Assembly: GCA_014529385.2 (NCBI GenBank)
Contig: CM043955.1
Span: forward strand, 138,311,108 to 138,375,107
Source: Adiantum capillus-veneris
Taxonomy: Eukaryota > Streptophyta > Polypodiopsida > Polypodiales > Pteridaceae
Direction of reading: 5' to 3'
Length of the DNA: 64,000 bases
In this document: in pieces, positions 12,766 through 25,077 of the stretch
How the letters are laid out: the number at the start of each line of letters is the position of its first letter
How positions within the stretch are numbered: the stretch's first letter is position 1
The notes under the pieces: model-generated
Seen by the model: the letters and a program-made list of their open reading frames with translations, nothing else
Told to the model about the DNA's origin: nothing
The model's database searches: none
Made by a program: the position numbers and the translations under genes

Positions 12766-13454
12766 CTCATATTAGCATAGCTTAGCTTAGTAATTAGCAT
12801 GGTAGAGGAGATGAGCATGCATTGAAGCTTGGCTCTTGGTTGGATTTGCATCCACACGCCAAGAGTGTGTCGATGTAGACTTCTATCTCACAAGCTTGGA
12901 GTAGGTGATGAGCTCTCCATTAAAGCTTGGGAAGAGATAGTCTTCTTTACTTCACACATGAGATTGTGTGAGTGTGTGTGTGATAATGCCTTGCAAAAAT
13001 CAGCCCCCTCTCTCTCTTGGGCGAGCCCTCTTGCTATCCTCCCATTGGACCTCACCAGGCCTAGCCAATGACAATTAAGCAGCATAAGTGATAGCCTTCT
13101 GACATGTGTCCCCCTTTCCCCTTTTGTGAGAGCTTTAGGTAATTTAATAATTCAACTAAACTCTCATTGAACCCCTTTGCCTCCTGGCCAATAGGAATCA
13201 GGCAAGCCATTGGGCTGTTGAATGCTCATTGGACCCCTTGGGAGACTGTCCAATAGTCTTCTAGAGGACTTAATTTTCATTGGTTCTTTTATTAAGTGTT
13301 TTTTAAATTAATTAAACTAGATTTACTCTAGCCTAATTCTCATTGGTCCACCTCCAAGGCCATCCAATAGGAATTGGGTACACCTTGTGGGCATCTGGCC
13401 TAGGGAGCTGACATGTGTCCCTCATTCCCTTTGTGTAAAGGGAGCTTGTGTGTG

Positions 13455-13486
<32 letters not shown>

Positions 13487-13800
13487 GCTTTCTCTGTCAT
13501 CCCCTACATGCAAGGCTCGCCCCCTCCCAAGTAGGGATTGCAAAGACTTTTTTGTACACACACAAAGCATCCAATTCCCTTAAGGTTGACCTTTGGACAT
13601 AACCTTTGAATTTCGGAACCTTAGCATTTTGGAAGTCTTAATGGGCTGAACCTTAGGGTCTTTTTAGCCCATTGTTGCACATGGCTCTTTTGCAGATGGC
13701 CCCCCCTTTGGATCCCTATTTTCCCTCCTTTGGATCCCTACTGTGGCGGTCTGCTAGCTTAACCAATATTCTGGCTTTTTCTCCCCTGGTACTTCCCCAT
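12766..13800. other. No gene seen; microsatellite and CCAAT-rich repeat-like DNA
   Basis: Non-coding. Contains a (TG)n tract at 13447-13486 and several CATTGG/CCAATAG segments around 13040-13390 that look like decayed repeats. Confidence 0.4.
13447..13486. repeat. (TG)n microsatellite
   Basis: About 20 TG dinucleotides with one TT interruption. Confidence 0.95.
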
Positions 13801-13805
13801 ATTAA

Positions 13806-15144
13806 CACTAGAATGGTAACAGGACACTTTTATGTCCTTGGACACTTTTGTGTCCTGTTAAGTGACCATTTTGCTTGAATTATTTAAAGAGTATGAAAAT
13901 GAATTTCTAGGTGCTATATATCCACAAAGTTGCCTTATGAGCTGAAACAAACTTAGCATTTTTTTCTGAGTATCGATCTCACCATTAACCTTACTCTTGC
14001 ACAACATTTTTGAACCTAAACTGTGTGAAAAAACAGGTCCTGTTTTTGGCTTTTTTTCAATTTGTGGCAACTATACCACTCTAAACTTCATGTTTGTGAG
14101 GTTTAGATGGCTAGAGGTTAGGCCTTCATAGTTATTAGCATGTTTTGATTCTTGTAGGGAGAGCTAAGTGTAAAAATTGAAAGTTATGACCAATTTACAA
14201 GAATTGCATAATCTTGTTTTTTGGCCAAAATTAGCACTTTTATGATTTTTTTGCTGGCTTTCTTGATATCCAAATTCAATTTTGATTGTGTAAGTGTAAT
14301 GTATAACATAAAGCTAATCTTCCTTGAGTTTTGGGGGACCTAATATGCTATATAGCATAGTATATGATGATGGTTGAGTTTTTTGATTGCTGAAAAATAC
14401 GATACATTTTAGAGTAGCAAGTATAACTTTCTCAATATTGCTAGTTTCTTAGGCCAATTGTATGTATTTTGTAGGTAGTAGCCATATCTAATCATAGACT
14501 ACAAACTTGGCTAGATATTGAGTAGTTTCTATGGGTTTCTAGAGGTCATAATGCTAAACCCAGTTTTTTCATGTTTGCTGTATTTAGCATTTTATCATTT
14601 CCCCCAAGGTTCCAATTGTAAGAGATCCATTATCCTTTTGACATGCTCCATGTCTCCTTTTGAATCCAAATGCCCAAAGGGAACTAAGAAAACATGTATA
14701 TAGTATCTGTATTGAGCGCGACTATAGAAACTTTGATGATAGGTATGAAGAATGGCAAAAATATAACTTTTTTGTACCTATTTTTTTTGCCCAAAACAAA
14801 ATTAGTGAGGTCAAAGCAACCATATGTTTTGGTCACCAACCCATTGAAGTTAATGGGGCATTTTATCTCATGTCCTACAAAAATCCCCACTCTTATTTAT
14901 ATGCAATCAACCATAAGAAATTGCTGTTTTTGGCAAAATGCAATGGTCCATCAACTTTGGAGTCTTGTAGTGACCAAGGGATGAGAAAAATTACAAGTTT
15001 CTCATTTTTTCCATATGTAGTAGTTATTGAACTATAAGCTCATTGAAAGGATTTTCCAAAATGAGTGGATCTCGTATGGTTTGGAATTTTTTCCCAAAAC
15101 CCTGAAAGGACACTTTTATGTCCTGTTAGGTTACCATTCTAGTG
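13806..15144. mobile_element. Non-autonomous inverted-repeat DNA transposon at a TTAA site (piggyBac-like or Tc1/mariner-like)
   Basis: The left end reads CACTAGAATGGTAAC and the right end is its exact reverse complement (15 bp), giving a 1,339-bp element. TTAA lies on both sides (13802-13805 and 15145-15148). Just inside each end is the palindromic GGACACTTTTATGTCC. The left end carries a second, inverted copy (13840-13873) that resembles the right end. The interior is AT-rich with no transposase. TTAA flanks plus CACTAG-type termini suggest piggyBac; because TTAA contains TA, a mariner reading (TA site, ACACTAG ends) also fits. Confidence 0.7.
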
Positions 15145-15148
15145 TTAA

Positions 15149-15553
15149 ATGATCAGTTTAACATCATTTAGGAGAATTAGATATTGATTATTATGACATT
15201 ACCTCTCTCTTGAAATCATAGTCGTCCTCGACTATGGTGTAGAGAAGATAAAGCATATTCATGAGTCCTTTTCTTAGCGGGTAGAGGATCCCTATGTTAC
15301 CCTACGACATCATTCCATAATGGATGACTAGTCCATTTGGCGCTTGAGAGCCTGAGGCTACCGCAAGCATGTCTGCACATTAGTCCTATCAGTCTTCCAT
15401 AGTAGAGTGACAAGCTCTACTTGGTGTTTGGGAGACGTCGTCTCCACAAACTTGATCTAAGCATGCATACTACTTCATTTTTGTGCACAATAAAGAAAAA
15501 GAGAGTCTTATAAGACAAAAACTTTGTTCATTTTTAACATTTTGTACATTTGC
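15149..15553. other. No gene seen
   Basis: Non-coding sequence just beyond the end of the chromodomain pol fragment (minus orientation), so it may include its 3' untranslated or LTR sequence. No terminal motif was recognised. Confidence 0.3.
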
Positions 15554-17830
15554 TTACTCTTGGGAAGCATTGTAAGCAGTGACAAGATTTAGGTTATCCT
15601 TTAATTGTATGCCTTGCATCCATCTAGCATCTTCAAAAGGATAATTCTTAAACTTAATAAGATATCGTCGGATAGTCTTACCGCTTCTTAATACCTTGTC
15701 TTCATGTCGGAGAATGGACTCGGGCTGCAGCACCTCCTCTTGGTCCTCGATCTCCGGTGGGTCTTCAATAGTTGGTTCCTGAGGTGGCTCTCCTTTGTAA
15801 GGCTTTAATAGGCTCACATGGAAAGCATTGTGTATGAGCCAATGATTGGGCAACTTGAGATGATAGGCCATCTCATTGATTGGCCTAAGAATCTGGAAGG
15901 AACCATAGTACCTTTTTGCTAGTTTAGCATAGTACTTTTGGTGTCCCGTAGGATTCTTGCCCGTCATGTGCCTTAATCAAGCCTTGGGAAACTTTAATAA
16001 GACCCAATCATTTTCTTTAAAGGCTTGGGCTCTTCTGTGCTTGTCAGCAGCAGCCTTTTGCCTTTACTGTGAGATAGAGATAGCATCCTTAATCTTTTCA
16101 AAAGATTCTTGTAGGTGTCGGCTATACTCATCTGCTGTGAAGATCTTCCCATGTACCTTAAGTAGCAAGGGACTTTTTGATCTTCCCTCAAATTACCTCG
16201 AAAGGTGCTTTTCCCGTGGAAGTATGTACAGTGTTATTGTAATATACTCCACTAAGGGTAAGTACTTCTCCCATTGGTATCTTTGATCTACTTCCGTTAC
16301 ATAGGCTTTTAGTAGATCGAGAATGGTTAGGTTAGCTATTTCACTTTGGCCATCCGTTTGTGGATGATAGGCCGAAGAGAAGTTTAGCCTTGTCCCTAAA
16401 TTCTCAAAGAGACCCTTCCAGAAATTACTGGTCATTCTAGGATCTCTATCCGACACTATGGACATTGGCAAGCCATGGTACTTGAAAATTTGTGAAATGA
16501 AGAGGGTTGCCATTTGATGGGCTTTGATAGTCTTTTTGACAGGTATAAAATGAGCTTGTTTACTGAACGTGTCTACTATCGTCCATATTCCCGTATTCCC
16601 ATGGATAGACTTAGGCAATCCAAAGATAAAATCCATGGATATGCTCTCCCATGGTGAATTAGGGATTGGCAAGGGTTGAAGCAATCCAAGTTGCTTCCCT
16701 CTATCAAATTTTGTCTTTTGGCATATCACACATTTAGAAACATACTCTTGTATGTTCACTTTCATGGCAGGCCAATAGAAATATGTTTCAATTCCCTTTA
16801 AGGTAGACTGGATCCCTCTATGCCCCGCATAAGGTGGAGCATGAGATTCATACATAACTTTCTCACGTAGTGAGTTAGTAACACATAGTCTATTGCCATA
16901 GAGAAGATAACCATCTTGTAAAGTAAATGGTTCTTCTTTCTTCACTAATGCAAGGGCTGAAATCACATCTCTAAAATCGGGATCAATAGCATACTCATCT
17001 ATCATTGAAGATAGATCATTGTGAGTTGCTATGGAAACCGCATTCACTCTCGGCCATCTTGAGAGTGCATCAGCTACTTGATTATGCTTGCTAGCAATGT
17101 GAGCAATATGAAAATGAAATTGCGAAAGGAAATTTGCCCACCTCATTTGTTTGTTGGAGAGCTTGTTCTACGTCATGAAGTACTTAAGACTTTGGTGATC
17201 CGTTCGTCGCAGAATGAAAGGAGTCCCCAATAAATAGTGCTTCCATGAGTCTAAGGCATGTAGAACTGCAAGGAGTTCCTTTTCATATATGCCTAAAGCT
17301 TGCTCAACAGGGTCGAGCCTTCGACTCTCATAGCCTATGGCGTGCCCTTCTTGGAGCAAAACAACTCCAAGGCAATCACCACCAGCATCACATTGGACCT
17401 CAAATGGTTTTGAGAGATCCGATAGTGTAAGCACAGGTTGAGAGATAAGCTTTTCGAAAGCATTGTTCTCCTTAGCAGACCATGTGTACCTAACTCTTTT
17501 CTTTGTTAGGTCATGTAATGGTCCCGCAATTTGTGAGAACTTTTCTATGAAGCGTCTATAGTATGCACACATACCTATAAAGCTTCTTAGTTCATGAAGA
17601 TTCCTTGGTTTAGGCCATCCTTTTATTACCTCTAACTTTGATGGATCCATTTGGATGCCATCTTGAGAGATAATGTGACCTAAATTCTGAATCTCTTGCA
17701 AGAAAAATTCACTTTTCTTTCGATTAACATAAAGTTTATTCTCTCTTAAAACTTGAAATATTACCTGGAGGTGTTGCTCGTGTTCGTCTAATGAACTAGA
17801 GTAGATGATAATATCATCAAAGAACAAGTG
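15554..17830 (-). pseudogene. Ty3 chromovirus pol fragment: RT end, RNase H, integrase, chromodomain
   Basis: Copies retrotransposon RNA and integrates it; the chromodomain is thought to guide chromovirus integration to heterochromatin. Reading from the right: the RT catalytic box FFDDIIIYS (17800-17827), RT thumb, an RNase H segment ending ..RTDHQSLKYFMT, then an in-frame TAG near 17167. Next come SKHNQVADALSRW, an integrase zinc region (GHRG..CVICQKTK), the catalytic core (MDFIFGLP, SDRDPRMTS, HPQTDGQSE), a frame break near 16190, and a chromodomain-like tail (YLIKFKNYPFEDARW, about 15640-15700). The N-terminal half of RT is absent; the sequence switches to another family near 17830-17870. 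At least one stop and one frameshift make it defective. Confidence 0.85.
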
Positions 17831-17869
17831 ACTGATGTAGCCTTTGCTTTATCTCACATGAGAAGCGGT

Positions 17870-20800
17870 TGAATCTGTATGTGGGTTCTTTGTGTTTGAG
17901 TTTCCACGAGCAATTTCGGAACCCATCTTGTTTTTTATCCTTGTGTGACCATCTTTGGAATTTTCTCTTCTACTTTGGCTTGATTGACACTAGGCTTCGG
18001 TATCCATATCTGATGATTTCCTTTGTAGAAGCCTTGATTTTGGAGTTGATGATGAGGTATCCATCTAGAGATTGGATCAGCCTTGATTGCAATTGGCTTC
18101 TACTAGTTATTGGTTTCTTTTGCTTGCTTTTGGACAAAATCTTGTGCGGCCTGATTTCTCTTGGTTGTTCCAGATTTAACACACTTTTTGGTAACCATAT
18201 TTGAGTGTTACCTGCGTAAAATCCTTATGCTTCCAGTAGGTTGACTAGAATCATCCGTTGCATTTTTTTTTTTTCTTGGGTAACTTGACTAGCATCTGAC
18301 TTTGGTACCCAAACTTGTTTCCTTGATCTTTTCTTTTGCCTATTGTGGAACCACTCTCACCTCCGATTTGGTTTTGAGTTCTCCTATGAAAGTGGCTAAG
18401 TCTGTAGAGAGCGTGGTTTTCTCTCTTCAAATGCTACAGATCCGACATCCCCATATAAAGATCGTATACCCCTTGGGAAAAATTTGTGATCCATGTTTAT
18501 TTAACAGATAGGTGCTGATTGTAAGGTGGCACTACCATATTTTTGGTTTCTAATTGATTCCCATAAGGATTGTGGCCACGGTTCTTCTACTTCCGGAATT
18601 GGCATTACTGCTTGTGAGGCCACCCTATCTCTGGTATTGGCTACTTCCCTTGTATCTGAGGTGCCTCAACTCCCGGATCTTCTTGGTCTTTGTTCAAAAC
18701 ACCATGGCTCTCCATTTCTTGGTTTTTTTTTGCGGATTAGCACCTTCGTTTTTGGAGCATCTGGAACATGTGGTTCCATAAGAGCTTGGGCCACCTAGAT
18801 GAGCTCCTTGCACATTTACAACCTCTCTTTTTCATGTCTTGGGGATGAGGATTTGTCAGCCATCTATGCTCTTGGGTTTGATTGGTTTTAGCCTAGCTTC
18901 ATAGGCCTTCAAAATTGCACCTAAAGGTTCAAAGACTTTGTTGACCAAGACTAAACCTCCCAAGTTAGTCTTTGACTCTTTAAGTCCCTTTGCATTTTCT
19001 TGCTTTGTTGCTCATGTTTAAGCTGTTCTTTTTTTTTTTTAATTCAGTTCAGTTTCTAAAGTTGTTTTCTCCTTCAACCTCTTTGCTTTCATTTTGTCTC
19101 GTTTGGATTTCCATGATTTTCTTGCAGTTCTCAGATATGTTTTTGATTTCTGTTTCGGGTGGCAATGTGGGTTCCTCAATAATTGTGTTTTTGGCAGCTT
19201 CTTGAGCTTGAGCTTGAGTCATTACCTTTAAAGGAATTTTGGGTTCTTGGATCCGCTTGAAGAAGACATCATGCCTACAACATTCATTGTTGTGCTTTCC
19301 CTTTGTAGTTTAGATTCTTAACAAAATTTTGGAGTAGATGGTCTCTTCCACATCCGTCACAGAACCCAAATAATTATATTTGTGGACCCTTGTTTGGACA
19401 ACCTCGTGCTCAATGGTCATCTCCACATTCATAGCATGGACCTTCTTGTTTCATAGTTAGTGATACAACCAATGGTTGTTCTTGCCTTGTAAGAATGTTC
19501 TTCAAACCATACTCCTTATTGGCTATGAACATGAGCGTATTTATATCCATGGAGTACTCATTTTTCATGGGTTGTGGCATGTCCATTGGATGAGTGTAGT
19601 TGAATACTACTCTACCATCATTCTGAAGAGGTGGTTGTTGTCCTAGCACACGTTGTGGCTTTGGCTAAGTGCTACACCATGGAGTGGGGTGATTCCCTTC
19701 ACAAGTATTACATCTCCTTAATTGAGGTTTTTGCACATTTAGGTTTTGTTTGTAGCCTTGGTTTATTCTTCTAATAACCCCCTCCTCTACTTAATCAATG
19801 ATTGGTTCCCAAGGAGTTTAAAAATCTCTCTTTGTTGTTGATTCTCTCTTTGGATATGAGGCACTACTAGTTACTTTATCTATATTTTCACTCACCTATC
19901 CATAGGTCTTGCAATTGTCAACTAGATATAGAGCTTCTCTAGTGACTTGGTCAAACGTTGTGCATCCTTGCAAATGTAGGTCCTTTTTTAGAGTTTTTTT
20001 CACCAAGCCCTTGATGAAGAGAACTGATAGCCTCTCATCTTGTGGTAACTCTCTCACATGACATCTCTCTATGTATTGTTTGAAGTGAAGTACAACTTCC
20101 TTCACCTTTTTGTCCTTTTTTTGTTTGAATGCATAGATCTGTGACACTGTGTTGTGCTTGATTCCCTTTTTCAAGAACTCTTCCGAGAATTCTTGTAAGA
20201 GTTATGCTATGTTTGGAAAATCATCTTTGTTTAGTGGTTGGAACCATGTCGAAGCCGTTCCTTCTAATGTCAATGCAAATCCCTCATAGTGAGTATGGAA
20301 ATCCGCAATTTGTTCAGCTCTCAAAACTTGTTTGAAGAGTGAGACATGAGCATATGGATCCCCTGCCACACTATACTTTGTCTTCACACATGGAGCCACT
20401 TGATATGGTCTTAATCATTGTGGTCCAGTCACCAATCTAACCAATTTGTGGTCTCTTGGAAAGACATTTGTCGTCCTCTCCTCTAGTCTTGGAGAAAATC
20501 CCGGTGGAATCCTCTAAGATATGTACTCTGGCATCACTATTGGTTGAAAATAAGTAGAGATCAAAGTACCCTTGTATGTGTATCGTTCTAATTCAATTGG
20601 ATTGACAAGTTTGTACTCTCTTCCATACTTATCTACCATCAAAACTTGCACTCCGTGCGCATCTGTATATGTGAATGCATAGAGGTTCTTATGGGTGGTC
20701 AACTCTCTGCCATTGGGTTCTACACACTTGTAGAAGATATATTGTTCCCTGTTTGTGAACCTATATAAGCCCTCATAAGTGTAATCTGTAAGAACTCGCA

Positions 20801-20882
20801 TGGCTTCATTGGTTCTAATGAATCTCACGTTTGGATTGTTGATCAGAGGATTCCTTTCCTCTAGGTATTCTCCCAATCCCAC
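17870..20882 (-). pseudogene. Family-X Ty3 gag and gag-pol linker, decayed
   Basis: Minus-strand gag of a second Ty3 family that recurs at 30900-33179 and 51511-53569. The N-terminal part (20514-20882) contains NPNVRFIRTNEAMRVL and ends ..STYFQPIVMPEYI. Then come gag core pieces at 20202-20399 (..GTASTWFQPL) and 19896-20174 (..KKDLHLQGC..ALYLVDNC), a CCHC-type CYECGDDH near 19415, and a linker to about 17870. The linker near 18420 holds SLYGDVGS and SLQTLATFI, related to segments at 42500 and 56900. Many stops and frame breaks. It lacks its own protease and pol, being joined to the chromovirus fragment instead. Confidence 0.7.
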
Positions 20883-21173
20883 ATTTTAAGGCATTGCAGT
20901 GTTTATTGCATTTTTCATGTCTCTGAGTGAAATAAAAATCCTGGTGGTGGATGATTTGTCATGGTTAAGGCTCACTCAAAACTCTCAAGGTAGTCTCTTA
21001 CAAGCCCACTTTGACTTAGTGCAACTTATCCCTTTTTGCCCCTGGTGAGGTCTCTCAAAAGTTAGGAATTTGTGACTTTTTGGTCTCTGGAAATTATTCT
21101 TGGGGTACCCTAAAAGTTTGGATTTAGGAAACCTGAAAAAATAAGTTTGAACTTAGGAATTTCAATGCTAGTG

Positions 21174-21480
21174 TGTCGTCACAACAGACGTCTGTAGCAT
21201 AGCTATCGGGCACTAATATAATGTCAATACTCAGGGAAGTGACTCGGATGGGGCACAAAGACTCTTTGAGATACTTAATCTGAAGAAGTGAATCTTAACA
21301 AGCAAACAAACCATATCAACAAGCAAACCAACACTCAACAATCAGGGAATCTATCTATGTCCTTTCTCACAACTCTAGGTTATCACACCATTTTGGCCCT
21401 CGCACGGACTTGAAATGCAACGAACCTTAGGAGGAGGTCTAGGACACCTAAGGGCACTATCCTACCAGGTTTGTTTGCAC
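21174..21480. repeat. Dispersed repeat, second copy (see 11350)
   Basis: Begins near TGTGTCGTCACAACAGACGTC and shares ordered blocks with 11350-11650. It lies about 290 bases upstream of the family-X gag start at 20882, so it could be that copy's 5' LTR seen in reverse, but no primer-binding site was found between them. Confidence 0.4.
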
Positions 21481-22189
21481 TCCAACAAGGTACCAAAATC
21501 ACAATCCATCATGAAAAAGGTCTTAACTGCAATATAAATATCTAGAAAGGTCACCCTATTGCCTAGGAACACTCTCCTATGGTCAAAACAACTAAAAATA
21601 GTGATTTGAATACTCAAATCTGAAGATTAGGCTCACTATTGCGTAGTCATGAACCTCAACAAAACTGACAATGCTTACACTTGAATGAAAAAGCATAGAG
21701 AGAGGAACACAATGCAAGTTTCAAACTGAAAATTGATTACCCATTCATTAGTTGTGATGATTACAAGTTGGAGCAGCTTCGTAGCTTGAGTGTACGTACA
21801 ACAGAGCTCTCTCTTCTCTAAAGATAAGCCTTCTTTCACATTAAAGTTATTGACCTTTATACTTAGGACATTCTAAATGGCTAGATGTTGGTTCACATGG
21901 ACCTTTATAATTGTCATGACAAAATTACAACGCAGGGAATTTACCTGCTACTCTAGAATCATTATTTACATAAAGTATCACTACACTAGCTCGGCAAAAA
22001 GAAAAACTACAAATGTAGTATTCGGCTACGTGTCCGGCCCGGTTGACGCCCGTTTGGTCAATCCTCAAATAGAAGTCATCGATGCGCCTCATGAATTTGC
22101 ACTCTGGTGTTGCTACAAGGTGGATCCTCCACTGTCACTACTCGCTCAATGCCATGTGGTGGCACTGCCACCTTTATGCAATGTGTGCT

Positions 22190-22191
<2 letters not shown>
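21481..22191. other. No gene seen
   Basis: AT-rich, repeat-like, with no recognised frame or terminal motif. Confidence 0.3.

Positions 22192-22266
<75 letters not shown>
22192..22266. repeat. (GA)n microsatellite, 3' tail of LINE copy
   Basis: About 37 GA units, directly joined to the 3' end of the minus-strand LINE copy at 22267. The same arrangement occurs at 59752-59820. Confidence 0.9.
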
Positions 22267-22270
<4 letters not shown>

Positions 22271-23499
22271 ATTGTCGTCCTTGGAGGTCAAATATGACCT
22301 ATGGGACCAAAGTTACATGTGACGTAGTATGTGTATGGCTGATAAGTGACTCTTGATGCTCAAAACTTATGGTGATGAGAGTCGCAATGGAGAGCCCACA
22401 CTATGGTTGGATAGGAAAGTGTGTAGGTCTAAGTCATGGCTGAAAATGTGAGAGAAGCAAGTGCGAACGTGACCAAAATTTGAGCACTCTAGTAGTGTGT
22501 GGTACTCAGACTCTCAAACTTGCAGTGAGAATAATGTGCATAGTCCATTTGACTCTTCTCCATTGCCCCAACACCCTGTCTTGCATCGAAGGGAATGGAA
22601 GCTAAGCCGAATGACTGCAATAGTGGGTATCACCGACAAGGGGATAGGTTCAAGCATGTAAGTACGAGTACAGTTTCCTCTTTCAGCAAGAAGAACATGG
22701 TTTTGTAGTTGGGGGCAATATGGGTGGTGTAATGTATGAAGCATGACGCACCGGATTTCTCCCAAGCTGTAATACATTGGCATTGTAGAAAAGCTTCATT
22801 CACTTGGGAGTCAATTGAAGCATCATGTAGTAAGTGTAATGCATCCCATCTCCCAAACCACTTCTTTTATGCTCAAGATCTTGCTTTTATGCGTCTTTTG
22901 AACTTTTTCACTTGCTTCCCATGCAATTGTAGGAAGCCAATGTGAGGGATTTTGACACACCTTTATGATGTACTCTACAACCCATTCCATGCCCATAACT
23001 TCAATTGGAAGAGATCCCGACTCAAGAAGTAGGAGCACCAAAGAGAGTTGATGACAAAGAACATCCTTGTTTAACCCCAATAGTGCTTACAATTTTTTTT
23101 GAAATTCCTCTTCCCATGCGCAATTGAAATATCACCTTCTCATAGATTCAAGAAACCACAAGCATAAAATCACTCGGCACTTGGAGGTTTTCCATCCTTC
23201 TCCACCAATTGTTACATGGAATCATATCAAAGGCTTTCTTAAAGTACACAAAACAACAATACAATCGCTTGCCTTTCAACCAACTTTCCTCCATGAGAAC
23301 ACGAAGAGTGACAAGATGATCAATAGTGCTATGGAATCGACAAAAAACTAATTGTCCTTTTGCACGCTTGTCATTATCTTCAATCCAATCACTCAATTTC
23401 ATCTCCATTATGCACCCAAACAACTTTTCCATAAGAGACCCAATCATTATAGTCTGGTAGTTGTTTACATTTTTTACATCCCCTCCTTTATGCAAAGGC

Positions 23500-23500
<1 letters not shown>
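22267..23500 (-). pseudogene. LINE copy, internally deleted, 5'-truncated
   Basis: Closely similar to the LINE at 59821-62180. It starts at the shared 3' end (TTTATTGTCGTCCT..GGAGGTCAAATATGACC). Compared with the long copy it lacks about 590 bases between positions equivalent to 60616 and 61205, which removes the YADD catalytic box (junction near 23038). It also lacks about 22 bases near 22872. An RT fragment (23148-23495) contains HKGGDVKNVNNYQTIMIGSL with further substitutions. The 5' end stops at 23500, exactly where another (GA)n tract begins. It cannot code for active RT. Confidence 0.85.
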
Positions 23501-23548
<48 letters not shown>

Positions 23549-23702
23549 GTGCAACTTATTGGAAGTCATCAGTGCCTCACGAATCTACACTTTGGCACTG
23601 TTGCAAGCACGGTTGGTTGTTTCCACTACTCGCTCCCTACCACATTGCAACACCTTCTTGCTCCTGCACCTCCAGCAGTGTGCCCTGCATAAATAGTGAG
23701 AC

Positions 23703-23766
<64 letters not shown>
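23501..23766. repeat. Two (GA)n tracts (23501-23545, 23706-23766)
   Basis: Two long GA runs separated by about 160 bases of unrelated sequence. The first abuts the truncated 5' end of the LINE copy. Confidence 0.9.
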
Positions 23767-23768
<2 letters not shown>

Positions 23769-24405
23769 GCAGTTGGGGTTGTAATGAAGTATGGAGAGAG
23801 AGTGAGAGAGGGTTTTTGATTGTGGTAGAGAAGAGATGACCTCAAGAAGGATACATGGGAATTTTGGGGTGATCAAGCACGCGAGACCCTCTCGAAGAAG
23901 ACAAGGAGAGGAACACTGCAAAACAGGGAAAAAAAGTCTAGGCTAGAGGGTGTAGCTTATTGGAAGTCATGAGTCTGCCTCATCGATAAAAAATGTTCAA
24001 GAAAATTCAGGCTCAATTTAAGCACCAAAGTGTACTCACGAGACACTTCCGGCTTATGTCATGGGAACATGGACATAGCCAATGCATAGGAAATTTAATC
24101 TTTTATTTTGAGAAAAATTAGCATAAAGAAAAAGATAAGATAAAGGAAAAGGAAAAAGAAAAAGATAAAGAAGAAAAAGAGAAGATAAGGATAAGGTGAG
24201 TAAATAACTTGTTGAGAAATTTTTAAAAAGTAAAATAAGTTATCAAAGAAAGATAAGCTATCAAGATAAGTGAAAGCACTTATAAAAAATGTGCATAAAA
24301 AGAGGGCTTCTCTTCTCATTTTTCACTTTTCATCTCCATTTTTAGGATGCAACTAGAGAGTAAGCTAAAGAGAAGCTTGATGAAGTCATATCCAAGCCTC
24401 TTATA

Positions 24406-24453
<48 letters not shown>

Positions 24454-24900
24454 CCTCTCCAAGAGAAGCCATGGCCAAAAACCATAACCATGCTTCCTAC
24501 AACTTGATCTTCTTCTTCCCATTACACTCTCTCATAACCCCTAAGCTTTCCATAGCTTGAATATGTCTTGCCTCTTTCCATTCTCTCCTCCTTCCAAGTA
24601 GCACAATTGGTGGTCTTGAAGAGGGGGAGAGTCGACTACATCAACAAGCTTCTTCAATCACCAAAGCAAGGAGAAGACTCTTACCATACACACACCAAGG
24701 TAATGTTTTCTACTCATCTTCATGCCATTGCACACCTTAAACATTGGGTTACTCTTCATTCTACATTAATTCATGCTTAAGCTCTCACATTTACATAAGC
24801 AAACTTTTCTCTTTCTTAAAAAGACAAATTACTAATTTTCTCTTGTTAGCTAATAACCTTGCTAACGACTGATTACAATGTGATTTCAAGTTTTGTTGTT
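23767..24900. other. No gene seen; purine-rich tract and (CA)n
   Basis: A purine-rich stretch lies at about 24110-24200 and a (CA)n microsatellite at 24408-24451. No reliable coding frame. Confidence 0.4.
24408..24451. repeat. (CA)n microsatellite
   Basis: About 22 CA units. Confidence 0.95.
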
Positions 24901-25077
24901 TCAAGTTCTCTAGATTAACAGACTTATATGGCATAGAGAGAGTAGAAAGCATTCTCTTTAACCACAGGTGACTAGAGATCAAACTTATATTCAAGTTCCG
25001 TTCTCTAGATTACCATACTAATATGGCATAGAGAGAGTAGAAAGCACTCTCTTTAACCATAGTTGACTAGAGATTAT
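24901..25077. repeat. Tandem duplication, unit about 90 bp
   Basis: The block TCAAGTTC..TCTCTAGATTA..ATATGGCATAGAGAGAGTAGAAAGCA(T/C)TCTCTTTAACCA..GACTAGAGAT occurs at 24901-24979 and again at 24991-25074 with few differences. Confidence 0.85.
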